A stretch of DNA of 12,915 nt from Bacteroidia bacterium (GTDB taxonomy: Bacteria > Bacteroidota > Bacteroidia > UKL13-3). The notes under the pieces are model-generated. The model was not told the origin of the DNA and ran no database searches. It was given only the letters and a program-made list of their open reading frames with translations. The stretch covers positions 1 to 12,915 of the forward strand of contig JAKRSG010000213.1 in NCBI GenBank assembly GCA_022402405.1, in the 5' to 3' direction. Positions 1-6,682 of this stretch are shown piece by piece (within the stretch, counting starts at the first letter, position 1; the number at the start of each line of letters is the position of its first letter). Position numbers and translations under genes: made by a program.

Positions 1-339
1 ATTGAAAACAATGTTTTTCCGGTAGGCGATAATGAATTTGATGCAGCTATTTTGGATAATGTATTAGAACATTTAACACATCCAGAAATTACCTTGCATG
101 AAGTGAGGAGAGTGTTAAAAGTAGGCGGAAAGCTATTATTAGGTGTGCCTGGCGTAAAGGGTTATACCATGGACTCAGACCATAAAAAGTTTTACGATGA
201 AAAAGAAATGCAAGTTTTATTAACAGCAAATGGCTTTAAATCGGTTACCTTTTTATATACACCTACTTTTTTTAAATCGCAGTTTCTAAGCGAACGTCTT
301 GGTTCATATTGTGTTTACGGAGTATTCGAGAAACTATAG
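1..339 (+). CDS. SAM-dependent class I methyltransferase, C-terminal part (5' end outside window)
   Basis: The frame is open from base 1 to the TAG at 337-339, so only the last 112 residues or so are present and the true start lies upstream. Seen: an acidic strand with the pattern FDAAILDNVLEHL, followed by HEVRRVLKVGGKLLLGVPG. This is the motif IV/V region of the Methyltransf_11/25-type Rossmann fold, where the Asp and the helix after it line the SAM pocket. The N-terminal SAM-binding glycine loop is missing because of the window edge. The acceptor cannot be told from this fragment. Inference from context: only 12 nt separate it from a glycosyltransferase, and the downstream genes are glycan genes, so methylation of a sugar or a glycolipid intermediate is likely. 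An internal TTG at 52 could be taken for a start, but it falls inside the conserved motif and is not believable. Confidence 0.8.
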   Translation: MENNVFPVGDNEFDAAILDNVLEHLTHPEITLHEVRRVLKVGGKLLLGVPGVKGYTMDSDHKKFYDEKEMQVLLTANGFKSVTFLYTPTFFKSQFLSERLGSYCVYGVFEKL

Positions 340-351
340 TTCCATTTTATT

Positions 352-1176
352 TTGACACATTCTTCGGTACAAATTAGTTTTTCTTTGGTGATTTATAATC
401 ACAGTTTGGAGTCTATTCGCGAGTTGGTTCAGACCGTAATAGATTTTGAATTAACTCATTGTTTGTACCTTATAGATAATTCTCCTAAAGACAATATTAG
501 TGCTAGTTTGCCTAATCATGTTAAGTTAAAATATATATTTAACAACAGTAATTTAGGCTATGGAAAAGCACATAATGTGGCCATAAAAAATATTCTTAAC
601 CTAACAAACTACCACCTCGTTCTAAACCCCGATATCATCTTTAAAGGCGAGGCCTTGCATAAAATGCTTTCGTTTTTAGAACAGCACCCAAATATTGGTT
701 TACTCATGCCAAAGGTGCTTTATGGCAATGGCGAAATCCAATATCTGTGTAAGTTGTTTCCAACGCCTTTCGATTTAATTATGCGTAGGTTCATACCGGG
801 TTTTTTAAAAAATAAATGGCAATCTAGGCTGAACCAATATGAGTTAAAGCATAAGAGTTATGAGGAACTGATGGAGGTGCCTAATCTATCGGGTTGTTTT
901 ATGTTGCTAAGGGTTGAGGTGCTTAAAATTGTGGGTTTGTTTGATGAGCAATTTTTTATGTACCTAGAGGATACAGATTTAAGTAGGCGCATAAATATGC
1001 AGTTCCAAACCATTTATTACCCCGAAGTTTCTATTGTGCATCAATATGAAAAAGGCTCTTATAAAAGCTTTAAGTTGCTTAACTATCATGTTGTTTCTGC
1101 CTTTAGGTATTTTAATAAATATGGTTGGTTTTTTGATACGGTAAGAACTACTATTAATAAGCGTTTGGTTTCATGA
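352..1176 (+). CDS. Family 2 glycosyltransferase, rhamnosyltransferase (WbbL)-like
   Basis: 274 residues, a usual length for this GT2 branch. It would transfer an activated sugar to a lipid-linked or growing glycan at the cytoplasmic face of the inner membrane. Seen: an N-terminal nucleotide-binding strand (FSLVIYNHS, residues 10-18), IDNS at 41-44, the N-x-N-x-GYG-xxxN stretch at 65-75, the metal-binding NPD at 92-94 in place of a canonical DXD, LSGCFMLLR at 179-187, and the acceptor/catalytic region GLFDE plus EDTDLSRR at 195-213. These are hallmarks of the WbbL/rhamnosyltransferase-like subgroup, but donor specificity cannot be read from them. The start is the TTG at 352; the first in-frame ATG lies deep inside the domain, so TTG is needed to keep the N-terminal strand. 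It lies 12 nt after the methyltransferase and overlaps the next gene as ATGA, which points to translational coupling. Confidence 0.88.
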   Translation: MTHSSVQISFSLVIYNHSLESIRELVQTVIDFELTHCLYLIDNSPKDNISASLPNHVKLKYIFNNSNLGYGKAHNVAIKNILNLTNYHLVLNPDIIFKGEALHKMLSFLEQHPNIGLLMPKVLYGNGEIQYLCKLFPTPFDLIMRRFIPGFLKNKWQSRLNQYELKHKSYEELMEVPNLSGCFMLLRVEVLKIVGLFDEQFFMYLEDTDLSRRINMQFQTIYYPEVSIVHQYEKGSYKSFKLLNYHVVSAFRYFNKYGWFFDTVRTTINKRLVS

Positions 1177-1949
1177 AGGTATCTGTAATTACAGCAGTTT
1201 TTTCGAATAAGGCCTTTGTGAAAGATGCCATAGAATCTGTATTGGCTCAAAAAAATGTAGAGATAGAATACATCGTAGTAGATGGTGGCTCTAAAGATGG
1301 AACGGTAGAGGTGGTTAACTCATACGGAGATCGCATAGATAAGTTTATTTCTGAACCCGATGAAGGCGTATATTTTGCCTTAAACAAAGGCATTGCGCTT
1401 GCCACAGGAGATATTATAGCCTTGTTGCATAGCGACGATTTTTATGCGCATGCTTATGTGTTATCGCAGGTGGTGGAGGCTTTTCAAAAAACGAATTGCG
1501 ATGCGGTATACTCTAATCTGTATTACGTTAAAAGCAGCAATACCAATAAGATTATCCGCCTGTGGGATTCGGGAGATTACGAAGAAAATAGTTTTTACTC
1601 TGGTTGGATGCCACCGCATCCTGCCTTTTTTGCCAAGCGTAGCGTGTATCAAAAATATGGTTCGTTTAATACCTTGCTCAAAAGTGCAGCCGATTATGAA
1701 TTGATGTTACGTCTCATTTTTAAGAATCAAATTAAGCTAGAATACATACCTAAATTTTTCGTAAAAATGCGCACCGGTGGAGCCAGTAATCGCTCTTTGT
1801 TAAATAGAATTAAAGCCAATATGGAAGACCGTAAAGCATGGTATATAAACGGACTTGAACCCAAATGGTATACCCTCATGATGAAGCCGCTGATTAAATT
1901 ATTTCAGTACCGTTTTTTTAGCTATTTTCGACCCGATAATATTCACTAA
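1173..1949 (+). CDS. Family 2 glycosyltransferase, WcaE/colanic-acid-like group
   Basis: 258 residues with the GT-A fold. Seen: start MKVSVITAVFSNKAF, VDGGSKDGT at 37-44 (nucleotide-sugar binding), EPDEGVYFALNKGI at 61-74, the metal site SDD at 87-89 within LLHSDDF, MPPHPAFF at 146-152, SAADYELMLRL at 171-181 (general-base region with Asp-Tyr-Glu) and MRTGGASNRS at 199-208. This motif order is typical of the branch that includes WcaE-like exopolysaccharide transferases. The C-terminus has aromatic and basic residues that could associate with the membrane, but no clear transmembrane helix. The ATG at 1173 overlaps the preceding TGA (ATGA), so the two transferases are probably co-translated and act on consecutive linkages of the same glycan. 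The donor sugar is unknown. The family is certain; the precise role is inferred. Confidence 0.9.
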   Translation: MKVSVITAVFSNKAFVKDAIESVLAQKNVEIEYIVVDGGSKDGTVEVVNSYGDRIDKFISEPDEGVYFALNKGIALATGDIIALLHSDDFYAHAYVLSQVVEAFQKTNCDAVYSNLYYVKSSNTNKIIRLWDSGDYEENSFYSGWMPPHPAFFAKRSVYQKYGSFNTLLKSAADYELMLRLIFKNQIKLEYIPKFFVKMRTGGASNRSLLNRIKANMEDRKAWYINGLEPKWYTLMMKPLIKLFQYRFFSYFRPDNIH

Positions 1950-1953
1950 TTAC

Positions 1954-2364
1954 ATGAGCATACATTCAGATAAAGCACCAGAACCTGTAGGTCATTACCC
2001 ACATGCACGTCGTGTAGGAAATTTATTATTCTTGTCGGGTGTTGGTCCGCGCGAAAAGGGCACCAAAGTTATACCAGGTGTTACCCTCGACGATAAAGGA
2101 AACATAGTAAGTTACGATATCGAAAAACAAGTTCGTTCGGTGTTTAACAATATAAAAAACATACTAGAAGACTCTGGCAGCAAATGGGAAAACATGGTAG
2201 ATGTAACCGTGTTTTTAACCAATATGAAAGACGATTTCCCAACATACAACAGGTTATGGGCAGAGTATTTTGCCATAGATCCACCGTGCAGAACCACTTT
2301 AGAAATTAACTGTCTGCCAACACCCATAGCCATAGAGCTAAAGGTTATTGCTACCATAGATTAA
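1954..2364 (+). CDS. RidA/YjgF/UK114 family protein, resembling 2-aminomuconate deaminase
   Basis: 136 residues, full length for this trimeric family. RidA proteins hydrolyse reactive enamine/imine intermediates made by PLP enzymes; one subgroup deaminates 2-aminomuconate in the kynurenine/3-hydroxyanthranilate pathway. Seen: GHYPHARRVGNLLFLSGVGP at 13-32, V-x-N-I-x-x-I-L-E in the middle helix, VTVFLTNMKDDFPTYN at 84-99, and PPCRTTLEI with the carboxylate-binding Arg at 113. Glu128 matches the catalytic glutamate of canonical RidA. From memory, the PHARR-x-GNLLF-x-SGVGPR opening is closer to the aminomuconate-deaminase subgroup than to housekeeping RidA. The ATG at 1954 follows the glycosyltransferase stop by 4 nt and the acyltransferase follows after 9 nt, so it sits inside the glycan operon. 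No kynurenine-pathway gene is nearby, so that function is only a possibility. Confidence 0.9.
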   Translation: MSIHSDKAPEPVGHYPHARRVGNLLFLSGVGPREKGTKVIPGVTLDDKGNIVSYDIEKQVRSVFNNIKNILEDSGSKWENMVDVTVFLTNMKDDFPTYNRLWAEYFAIDPPCRTTLEINCLPTPIAIELKVIATID

Positions 2365-2373
2365 CGCATACTT

Positions 2374-3396
2374 GTGGGAAAGAACAATTTTGATTTTTTG
2401 CGATTTGCCTTCGCACTCATTGTTGTGCTTTCGCATACGGTTGATTTGTCGCTTGCTCCAAGCATACAATTCTTAAAACCTTATTTAGATACCCACGTAT
2501 CGGTTACAGGTTTTTTCGTAATTAGTGGTTGTCTTATCTCGGCTTCTTATATACGTTCTTCTTCGTTGCGTTCTTATCTCGAGAAAAGAGCAAGGCGATT
2601 ATTGCCCGCGTATATACTGATTGTTGTTCTGGCAGTAGTAATTTTTTCTGGCTTCTCAACTCTTAGTCTTACAAATTATTTTACCAGCAAACAGTTGTAC
2701 AGTTATTTGCTGTCAAACTTGTTTTTCCTAAATTTTATTCAGCCTTGTTTACCCGGAGTTTTTGAGGCTAATAACTTGTGTGCAGTAAATGGTGCCTTGT
2801 GGACTATCAAAGTGGAAGTAGGATTTTATCTGGTTTTGCCAGTCATCATTTGGGGCTTAAATCGCACTAAAAAGAAATGGTTGTTCTTAGCCATTTTATA
2901 CCTTTTTGGATTAGGCTATTATTATGGTATAAGCTATTTGTCGCATGTAATGCCCCATAAACAAGGACTTTTATATACCTTAAAAAATCAACTTCCTGGC
3001 TATTTAACCTATTTTTCTGCTGGAATACTTTTGTTTCAATACCTCGATTTTGTTAAGAAAAATATTACCCTCCTAAGCACTATTGCCCTGCCTGTTTTTG
3101 TGATAGAATATATGTATGGCCTAGAAGTGTTTTTGCCATTGGCCATGACAATTTTAATCGCAGCCATAGCATTCGGGTTCTCCTTTTTAAACAACTTTGG
3201 CAAATACGGCGACGTATCCTACGGCATATATATTTTTCACTTCCCATTTATACAAGCCCTCATAAGTTTAGGTTTTTTTAATCGGTTTGAACCTATGTTA
3301 GTTCTAGTTATGCTGGTATTGTTTGTTTTGCTATTAGGTTTTTTATCTTGGCATTTATTAGAAAAGAGATTTATCAAACGCAGTTTCTCTGCCTAA
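2374..3396 (+). CDS. Membrane acyltransferase, AT3 family (OafA/YrhL/NodX-like)
   Basis: 340 residues, mid-range for a stand-alone AT3 protein with about ten transmembrane helices. These proteins move an acyl group, often acetyl from acetyl-CoA, across the inner membrane onto a sugar of LPS, O-antigen, capsule or another glycan. Seen: FLRFAFALIVVLSHT at 8-22 with Arg10 and the family's His21 in helix 1, FFVISGCLIS at 47-56, the basic cytoplasmic motif KRARRLLPAY at 71-80, ALWTIKVEVGFY at 141-152 with Glu148, repeated hydrophobic segments to about 333, and IFHFPF near the C-terminus. There is no SGNH domain. The start is GTG at 2374, 9 nt after the RidA stop; it lies just before the conserved first helix and no better in-frame start is present. 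Last gene of the glycan run; the acylated sugar is unknown. Confidence 0.9.
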   Translation: MGKNNFDFLRFAFALIVVLSHTVDLSLAPSIQFLKPYLDTHVSVTGFFVISGCLISASYIRSSSLRSYLEKRARRLLPAYILIVVLAVVIFSGFSTLSLTNYFTSKQLYSYLLSNLFFLNFIQPCLPGVFEANNLCAVNGALWTIKVEVGFYLVLPVIIWGLNRTKKKWLFLAILYLFGLGYYYGISYLSHVMPHKQGLLYTLKNQLPGYLTYFSAGILLFQYLDFVKKNITLLSTIALPVFVIEYMYGLEVFLPLAMTILIAAIAFGFSFLNNFGKYGDVSYGIYIFHFPFIQALISLGFFNRFEPMLVLVMLVLFVLLLGFLSWHLLEKRFIKRSFSA

Positions 3397-3406
3397 AAAT
3401 ATGCCT

Positions 3407-3433
3407 CGTTTTAGCAGATTTTAGCTATCTTGC
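3407..3433 (+). promoter_or_regulatory. Possible Bacteroidota-type promoter for the helicase gene
   Basis: In the 52-nt gap before the helicase there is TATCTTGC at 3426-3433, one base short of the Bacteroidota sigma-A -7 box TAnnTTTG, with a T-rich TTTT element at 3409-3412 at roughly the -33 distance. The match is imperfect on both boxes. If used, the leader would be only about 10-15 nt. Read-through from the glycan operon remains possible, because I see no convincing terminator hairpin in the gap. Confidence 0.35.
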
Positions 3434-3448
3434 AGAAAAAATAGTATT

Positions 3449-4651
3449 TTGACATTCGACGATTTTCAATTTGATTACGATCTCCTAGATGGTTTAGAAG
3501 CCATGGGATTTACAAAGCCTACACCCATCCAAGAATTAGCCATACCGGTAATTTTAGATAATAAAGATTTAATTGCTTGCGCACAAACAGGAACAGGTAA
3601 AACAGCCGCTTATGTGCTGCCCATTATAGACAAGATTATCAGCTCTAGTTTTAGTCACCTAAACACCCTTATATTAGCACCCACCCGCGAGCTGGCCGTG
3701 CAGATAGATCAGCAAGTGCAGGGCTTTAGCTATTATGTGCCTGTTAGTTCTATAGCCATTTATGGTGGGGGAGATGGCACCATTTGGGAGCAGCAAAAGA
3801 AAGCACTAAAAGCAGGTGCCGATATCATTATTGCTACACCAGGTCGCTTAATATCGCAGTTGGCATCTGGTGATATTAAACTTGATAAATTGGAGCACCT
3901 CATTTTAGATGAAGCCGACAGAATGCTGGATATGGGTTTTTACGATGATATCATCAAGATTATTTCATACCTGCCCAAAGAACGTCAGACTATCCTGTTC
4001 TCGGCCACTATGCCACCCAAAATAAGAACACTTGCTGCTAAAATTTTATACAAACCAGAGCAAATTAGCATTGCCATATCTAAGCCTGCAGAAGGCATTT
4101 TACAGCAGGCATACATGACATACGATACACAGAAAATTCCGTTATTAGGTGAGATTTTTAAAAACACCACCTATCAAAGTGTAATCATTTTTGCTGGCAC
4201 CAAAGAGCGTGTAAAAAGCTTGCAGTTTGAACTAAAACGCATTGGGTTAAAAGCAAAATCTTTCCACTCAGACTTAGAGCAAAAAGAGCGCGAAGATTTA
4301 ATGAACGAGTTTAGAAGCAGAAAGCTTCAGGTGCTTATTGGCACCGATATTTTATCTCGAGGAATTGATGTAGATGGAATTGATTTAGTGGTAAACTTTG
4401 ATGTGCCACCCGATCCAGAAGATTATGTGCACCGCATAGGAAGAACCGCCCGTGCCGAATCTAAAGGCACTGCCATAACGTTTATAAACGAAAAAGATCA
4501 AAGGAGATTTCATTCTATTGAAGCATTAATAGAAAAAGAAATTCCCAAACTGCCTCTGCCAGAATTTCTTGGCGCTGCACCCATCTATGCACCCCAAACA
4601 AAAGCACCGAGAACAGCGTTTAAGAAAAAGTATGGGAAGAAGAAATTCTAA
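3449..4651 (+). CDS. DEAD-box ATP-dependent RNA helicase, RhlE-like
   Basis: 400 residues. It unwinds short RNA duplexes and remodels RNA-protein complexes with ATP, typically in ribosome assembly, RNA decay or cold adaptation. All core motifs are intact: Q motif from Phe21 to Gln28 (PTPIQ), Walker A AQTGTGKT at 45-52, PTREL at 78-82, TPGR at 130-133, DEAD at 154-157, SAT at 185-187, IIFAGT at 246-251, GTDILSRGID at 298-307 and HRIGRTAR at 328-335. The tail after about 370 is short and basic (FKKKYGKKKF), as in compact RhlE-type helicases, and lacks an RNA-binding DbpA domain. The start is TTG at 3449: it gives the family's usual spacing of about 20 residues before the Q-motif Phe, whereas the next ATG (Met19) would leave only two. 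The last two codons and the stop are the first unit of the downstream heptad array. Confidence 0.95.
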   Translation: MTFDDFQFDYDLLDGLEAMGFTKPTPIQELAIPVILDNKDLIACAQTGTGKTAAYVLPIIDKIISSSFSHLNTLILAPTRELAVQIDQQVQGFSYYVPVSSIAIYGGGDGTIWEQQKKALKAGADIIIATPGRLISQLASGDIKLDKLEHLILDEADRMLDMGFYDDIIKIISYLPKERQTILFSATMPPKIRTLAAKILYKPEQISIAISKPAEGILQQAYMTYDTQKIPLLGEIFKNTTYQSVIIFAGTKERVKSLQFELKRIGLKAKSFHSDLEQKEREDLMNEFRSRKLQVLIGTDILSRGIDVDGIDLVVNFDVPPDPEDYVHRIGRTARAESKGTAITFINEKDQRRFHSIEALIEKEIPKLPLPEFLGAAPIYAPQTKAPRTAFKKKYGKKKF

Positions 4652-4817
4652 ATTCTAAATACGAAATTCGAAAATCTAAATTCTAAATTCGAAAGAAGAA
4701 ATGTCGAACATCGAACGCTGAATTTTGAATGTAGAAGTACCAAGACCAACGACCAAAGACCAACGACCAAAGACCAACGACTAAAGACCAACGACCAACA
4801 ACTAACGACCAAAAAAA
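4643..4817. repeat. Degenerate heptameric tandem array, 25 units in constant phase
   Basis: These 175 bases split into exactly 25 heptads with no phase slip. Every unit has A at position 2, 24 of 25 have a purine at position 1, and position 3 is A (19) or C (6), giving the consensus RAMNNNN. Three sub-blocks are visible. Positions 4643-4691 are seven units of AAATTCT/AAATTCG type with two variants. Positions 4692-4747 are eight diverse units, mostly GAANNNN. Positions 4748-4810 are nine units alternating AACGACC and AAAGACC with C-to-T variants. The last unit is a run of seven A, directly before the reductase ATG. The first unit supplies the final codons and stop of the helicase gene. Seven is not a multiple of three, so this is not a protein repeat, and there are no spacers. 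Function unknown. Confidence 0.93.
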
Positions 4818-5837
4818 ATGAAATATCAATTATTCGGACATACAGGATTACGCGTATCAGAATTGTGTTTAGGAACTATGGGTTTCGGCACAGAGAATGG
4901 ATGGGGTGCAGATTATAATGGCAGTAAAGCTGTTTTTGATGCATACACTGAGGCAGGAGGTAACTTTTTAGATACTGCAAATATTTACACACAAGGAACT
5001 TCTGAGAAATTCTTGGGTGATTTTATTGGTTCAGACCGAGACCATTTTGTGTTGGCTACTAAATACACCTTAAAAGATAAAAATGGCGACCCAAACTTTG
5101 CGGGTAATCATAGAAAGAACATGATGCGCTCTGTGAATGAGAGTTTGAAGCGTTTGAAAACAGATTACATTGATGTTTTGTGGTTGCATATTTGGGATTT
5201 TACCACGCATCCAGAAGAAGTATTAATGGGATTAAACGATTTAATTTCTAGAGGCTTGGTGCATTATATTGGCATTAGCGATACGCCAGCATGGAGAGTA
5301 GCGCAGGCAAATACCATTGCAGAACTGAGAGGATGGCAGCGCTTTGCGGCCTTACAAGTAGAATATAGTTTAATTAACAGAACGGCAGAACGCGATTTAC
5401 TTCCTATGGCCAAGGCTTTTAATTTAACCCTAACACCTTGGGCTCCATTAGCAGGTGGTGCTTTAACAGGTAAATATTTGGTTGGAGATAAAGGTAGGTT
5501 ACCAGATAACTCTAAGAGATTAAACGAGCGTAGTACCATAATTACGCAAAAGGTGGTTGAGGTGGCTGCTCAATTAGAATGTACGCCTGCTCAAGTAGCC
5601 TTAAAATGGACCATGCAACGCAACCAAGTGGTGGTGCCAATTGTGGGAGCAACAAAAGCGCACCAAGTACATGATGCTTTGGGTGCAGTAAATATTCAGA
5701 TACCTGAAAATTTATTGCAAGAGTTAAACCAAGTATCTGCTATAGAACTTGGTTTTCCGGGCGATTTCTTTAATGAGCCAGGCGTAATAGATGTAACCTA
5801 TGCACAAACCAAAGAACAAATTTTGTTCAGAGATTAG
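4818..5837 (+). CDS. Aldo/keto reductase
   Basis: 339 residues forming a complete (alpha/beta)8 barrel of the AKR superfamily, which reduces aldehydes or ketones with NADPH; the substrate is not readable from sequence. The catalytic tetrad is present: Asp52 and Tyr57 (FLDTANIY), Lys82 (ATKYT) and His124 (WLHIWD). Also seen are GHTGLRVSELCLGTMGFG at 7-24, Gly-Ile-Ser-Asp at 152-155, SLINRTAERDLLP at 184-196, TPWAPLAGGALTGKY at 206-220 and the cofactor-binding VPIVGATK at 273-280. These fit the general YajO/AAD-like oxidoreductase branch. The ATG at 4818 directly follows the A7 end of the heptad array. No separate promoter is recognisable between it and the helicase, so its transcript may come from read-through or start in the array. 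The 3' end overlaps the oppositely oriented response regulator by 4 nt. Confidence 0.93.
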   Translation: MKYQLFGHTGLRVSELCLGTMGFGTENGWGADYNGSKAVFDAYTEAGGNFLDTANIYTQGTSEKFLGDFIGSDRDHFVLATKYTLKDKNGDPNFAGNHRKNMMRSVNESLKRLKTDYIDVLWLHIWDFTTHPEEVLMGLNDLISRGLVHYIGISDTPAWRVAQANTIAELRGWQRFAALQVEYSLINRTAERDLLPMAKAFNLTLTPWAPLAGGALTGKYLVGDKGRLPDNSKRLNERSTIITQKVVEVAAQLECTPAQVALKWTMQRNQVVVPIVGATKAHQVHDALGAVNIQIPENLLQELNQVSAIELGFPGDFFNEPGVIDVTYAQTKEQILFRD

Positions 5838-6238
5838 TGCATAAGCATTTTAAATTTATTTAAGCTCTCTGTTGTTAAAGGCTTGTTTATAAATCCCATT
5901 AAATGCGGATTATAAGAAGCTTTTTCTGTATCTTCTGGGTCAACAGTAGAGCTTAGTATGGCTATTTTAGGTGCCGATATAGAAGGAAGAATATCCTTTT
6001 CTAACTCCACTAAAAAATCCCATCCACTTTTCTCTGGCATATTGATATCTAAGAAAATTAAATCTGGCAAAACACGTTCGTTTTCTGGAAGTTGTAACTG
6101 GTTTTTATAGTAGCTTAATGCTTCATTGGCAGATAAAAACGAAATAACCTCTTTGCAGAATAATGATTTTTTTAGCCTTAATTCACATATCATGATGGTT
6201 ACATCATCATCGTCTATTAACATTACATGGTTTAACAT
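5834..6238 (-). CDS. Single-domain response regulator (CheY-like receiver), copy 1
   Basis: 134 residues, receiver domain only, with no DNA-binding or enzymatic output. Seen: acidic pocket Asp9-Asp10 in MLIDDDD, phospho-acceptor Asp64 in IFLDINMP, Ser96/Ser97 in ILSST, and the conserved Lys119-Pro in INKPL, so it should be phosphorylatable. By hand count it is about 56% identical to the neighbouring receiver over 130 aligned residues, including PENERV and IFLDINMP, which indicates tandem duplication. It is the last gene of the four-gene minus-strand operon, 11 nt after copy 2. The stop at 5834-5836 lies inside the convergent aldo/keto reductase stop region. It probably acts by protein-protein contact or as a phosphorelay intermediate; the downstream target is not encoded here. 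Confidence 0.93.
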   Translation of the reverse strand: MLNHVMLIDDDDVTIMICELRLKKSLFCKEVISFLSANEALSYYKNQLQLPENERVLPDLIFLDINMPEKSGWDFLVELEKDILPSISAPKIAILSSTVDPEDTEKASYNPHLMGFINKPLTTESLNKFKMLMH

Positions 6239-6249
6239 TTTCGGTACAA

Positions 6250-6678
6250 TTAAGAGTTTTGAAAATGATTTTTAAACGCGTCTGTTTGCATAATTTCAAG
6301 CAAATTATCATTCGTTAAGGGTTTAGTTACAAAGCCCAAAATTCGTTTATTCGAATGAGCTTTTTCTTCGTCTTTTGGATCAACACTAGAACTCAAAATC
6401 TTTATTTTGGTGTGAGGGAACGATTGAATATACTTTTCCTCAAAGGCATCTAAAAACTCCCAGCCATTCATTACTGGCATGTTTATGTCTAAGAAAATTA
6501 ATTCTGGAGCCACTCGTTCATTCTCTGGTAATAACATTTGGTTTTCGAAGTATTTAATAGCATCTTCTCCATTCTCGAAGCTAAGTACCTCTTCTGTAAA
6601 ACCAGATTTTTTTAATCTTAATTTGCAGATCATCAATGTTACATCATCGTCGTCTACTAACATTACGTTTTTAAGCAT
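6250..6678 (-). CDS. Single-domain response regulator (CheY-like receiver), copy 2
   Basis: 142 residues, receiver only. Seen: VMLVDDDDVTLMIC with acidic-pocket Asp9-Asp10, phospho-acceptor Asp64 in IFLDINMP, ILSSSVD for the Ser/Thr switch, and VTKPL with the conserved Lys. All active-site residues are intact. It begins only 4 nt after the histidine kinase stop, so it is the most likely direct partner of that kinase. It has about ten more C-terminal residues (DAFKNHFQNS) than its tandem copy. No output domain is present; signalling would be by interaction or by passing the phosphoryl group to a histidine phosphotransferase elsewhere in the genome. Confidence 0.93.
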   Translation of the reverse strand: MLKNVMLVDDDDVTLMICKLRLKKSGFTEEVLSFENGEDAIKYFENQMLLPENERVAPELIFLDINMPVMNGWEFLDAFEEKYIQSFPHTKIKILSSSVDPKDEEKAHSNKRILGFVTKPLTNDNLLEIMQTDAFKNHFQNS

Positions 6679-6682
6679 ATAT

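Noticed and set aside
52..339. Methyltransferase fragment as a complete 95-residue small protein starting at TTG 52
   Set aside because: The frame is open to base 1 and the conserved FDAAILDNVLEHL motif spans the proposed start, so it is the 3' part of a longer gene.
2112..2357. Open reading frame antisense to the RidA gene
   Set aside because: It lies wholly inside a well-supported conserved gene, its translation shows no recognisable motif, and it has no operon context; it is a codon-bias shadow. The same holds for antisense or out-of-frame openings at 1444-1704, 5264-5539, 6479-6736 and 7143-7331.
3397..3448. Rho-independent terminator after the acyltransferase gene
   Set aside because: The gap has T-rich runs and a short direct repeat of TTTTAGC, but no stable GC-rich stem followed by a T tract.
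3426..3451. Second, closer promoter box (TATTTTG) overlapping the helicase start
   Set aside because: The spacing inside the box is one base short and it overlaps the TTG start codon, leaving no leader; the TATCTTGC element upstream is the better candidate.
4643..4817. CRISPR array or coding tandem repeat
   Set aside because: Units are 7 bp, contiguous and without spacers; the period is not a multiple of three, and the plus-strand frame that continues from the helicase stops within the first unit.
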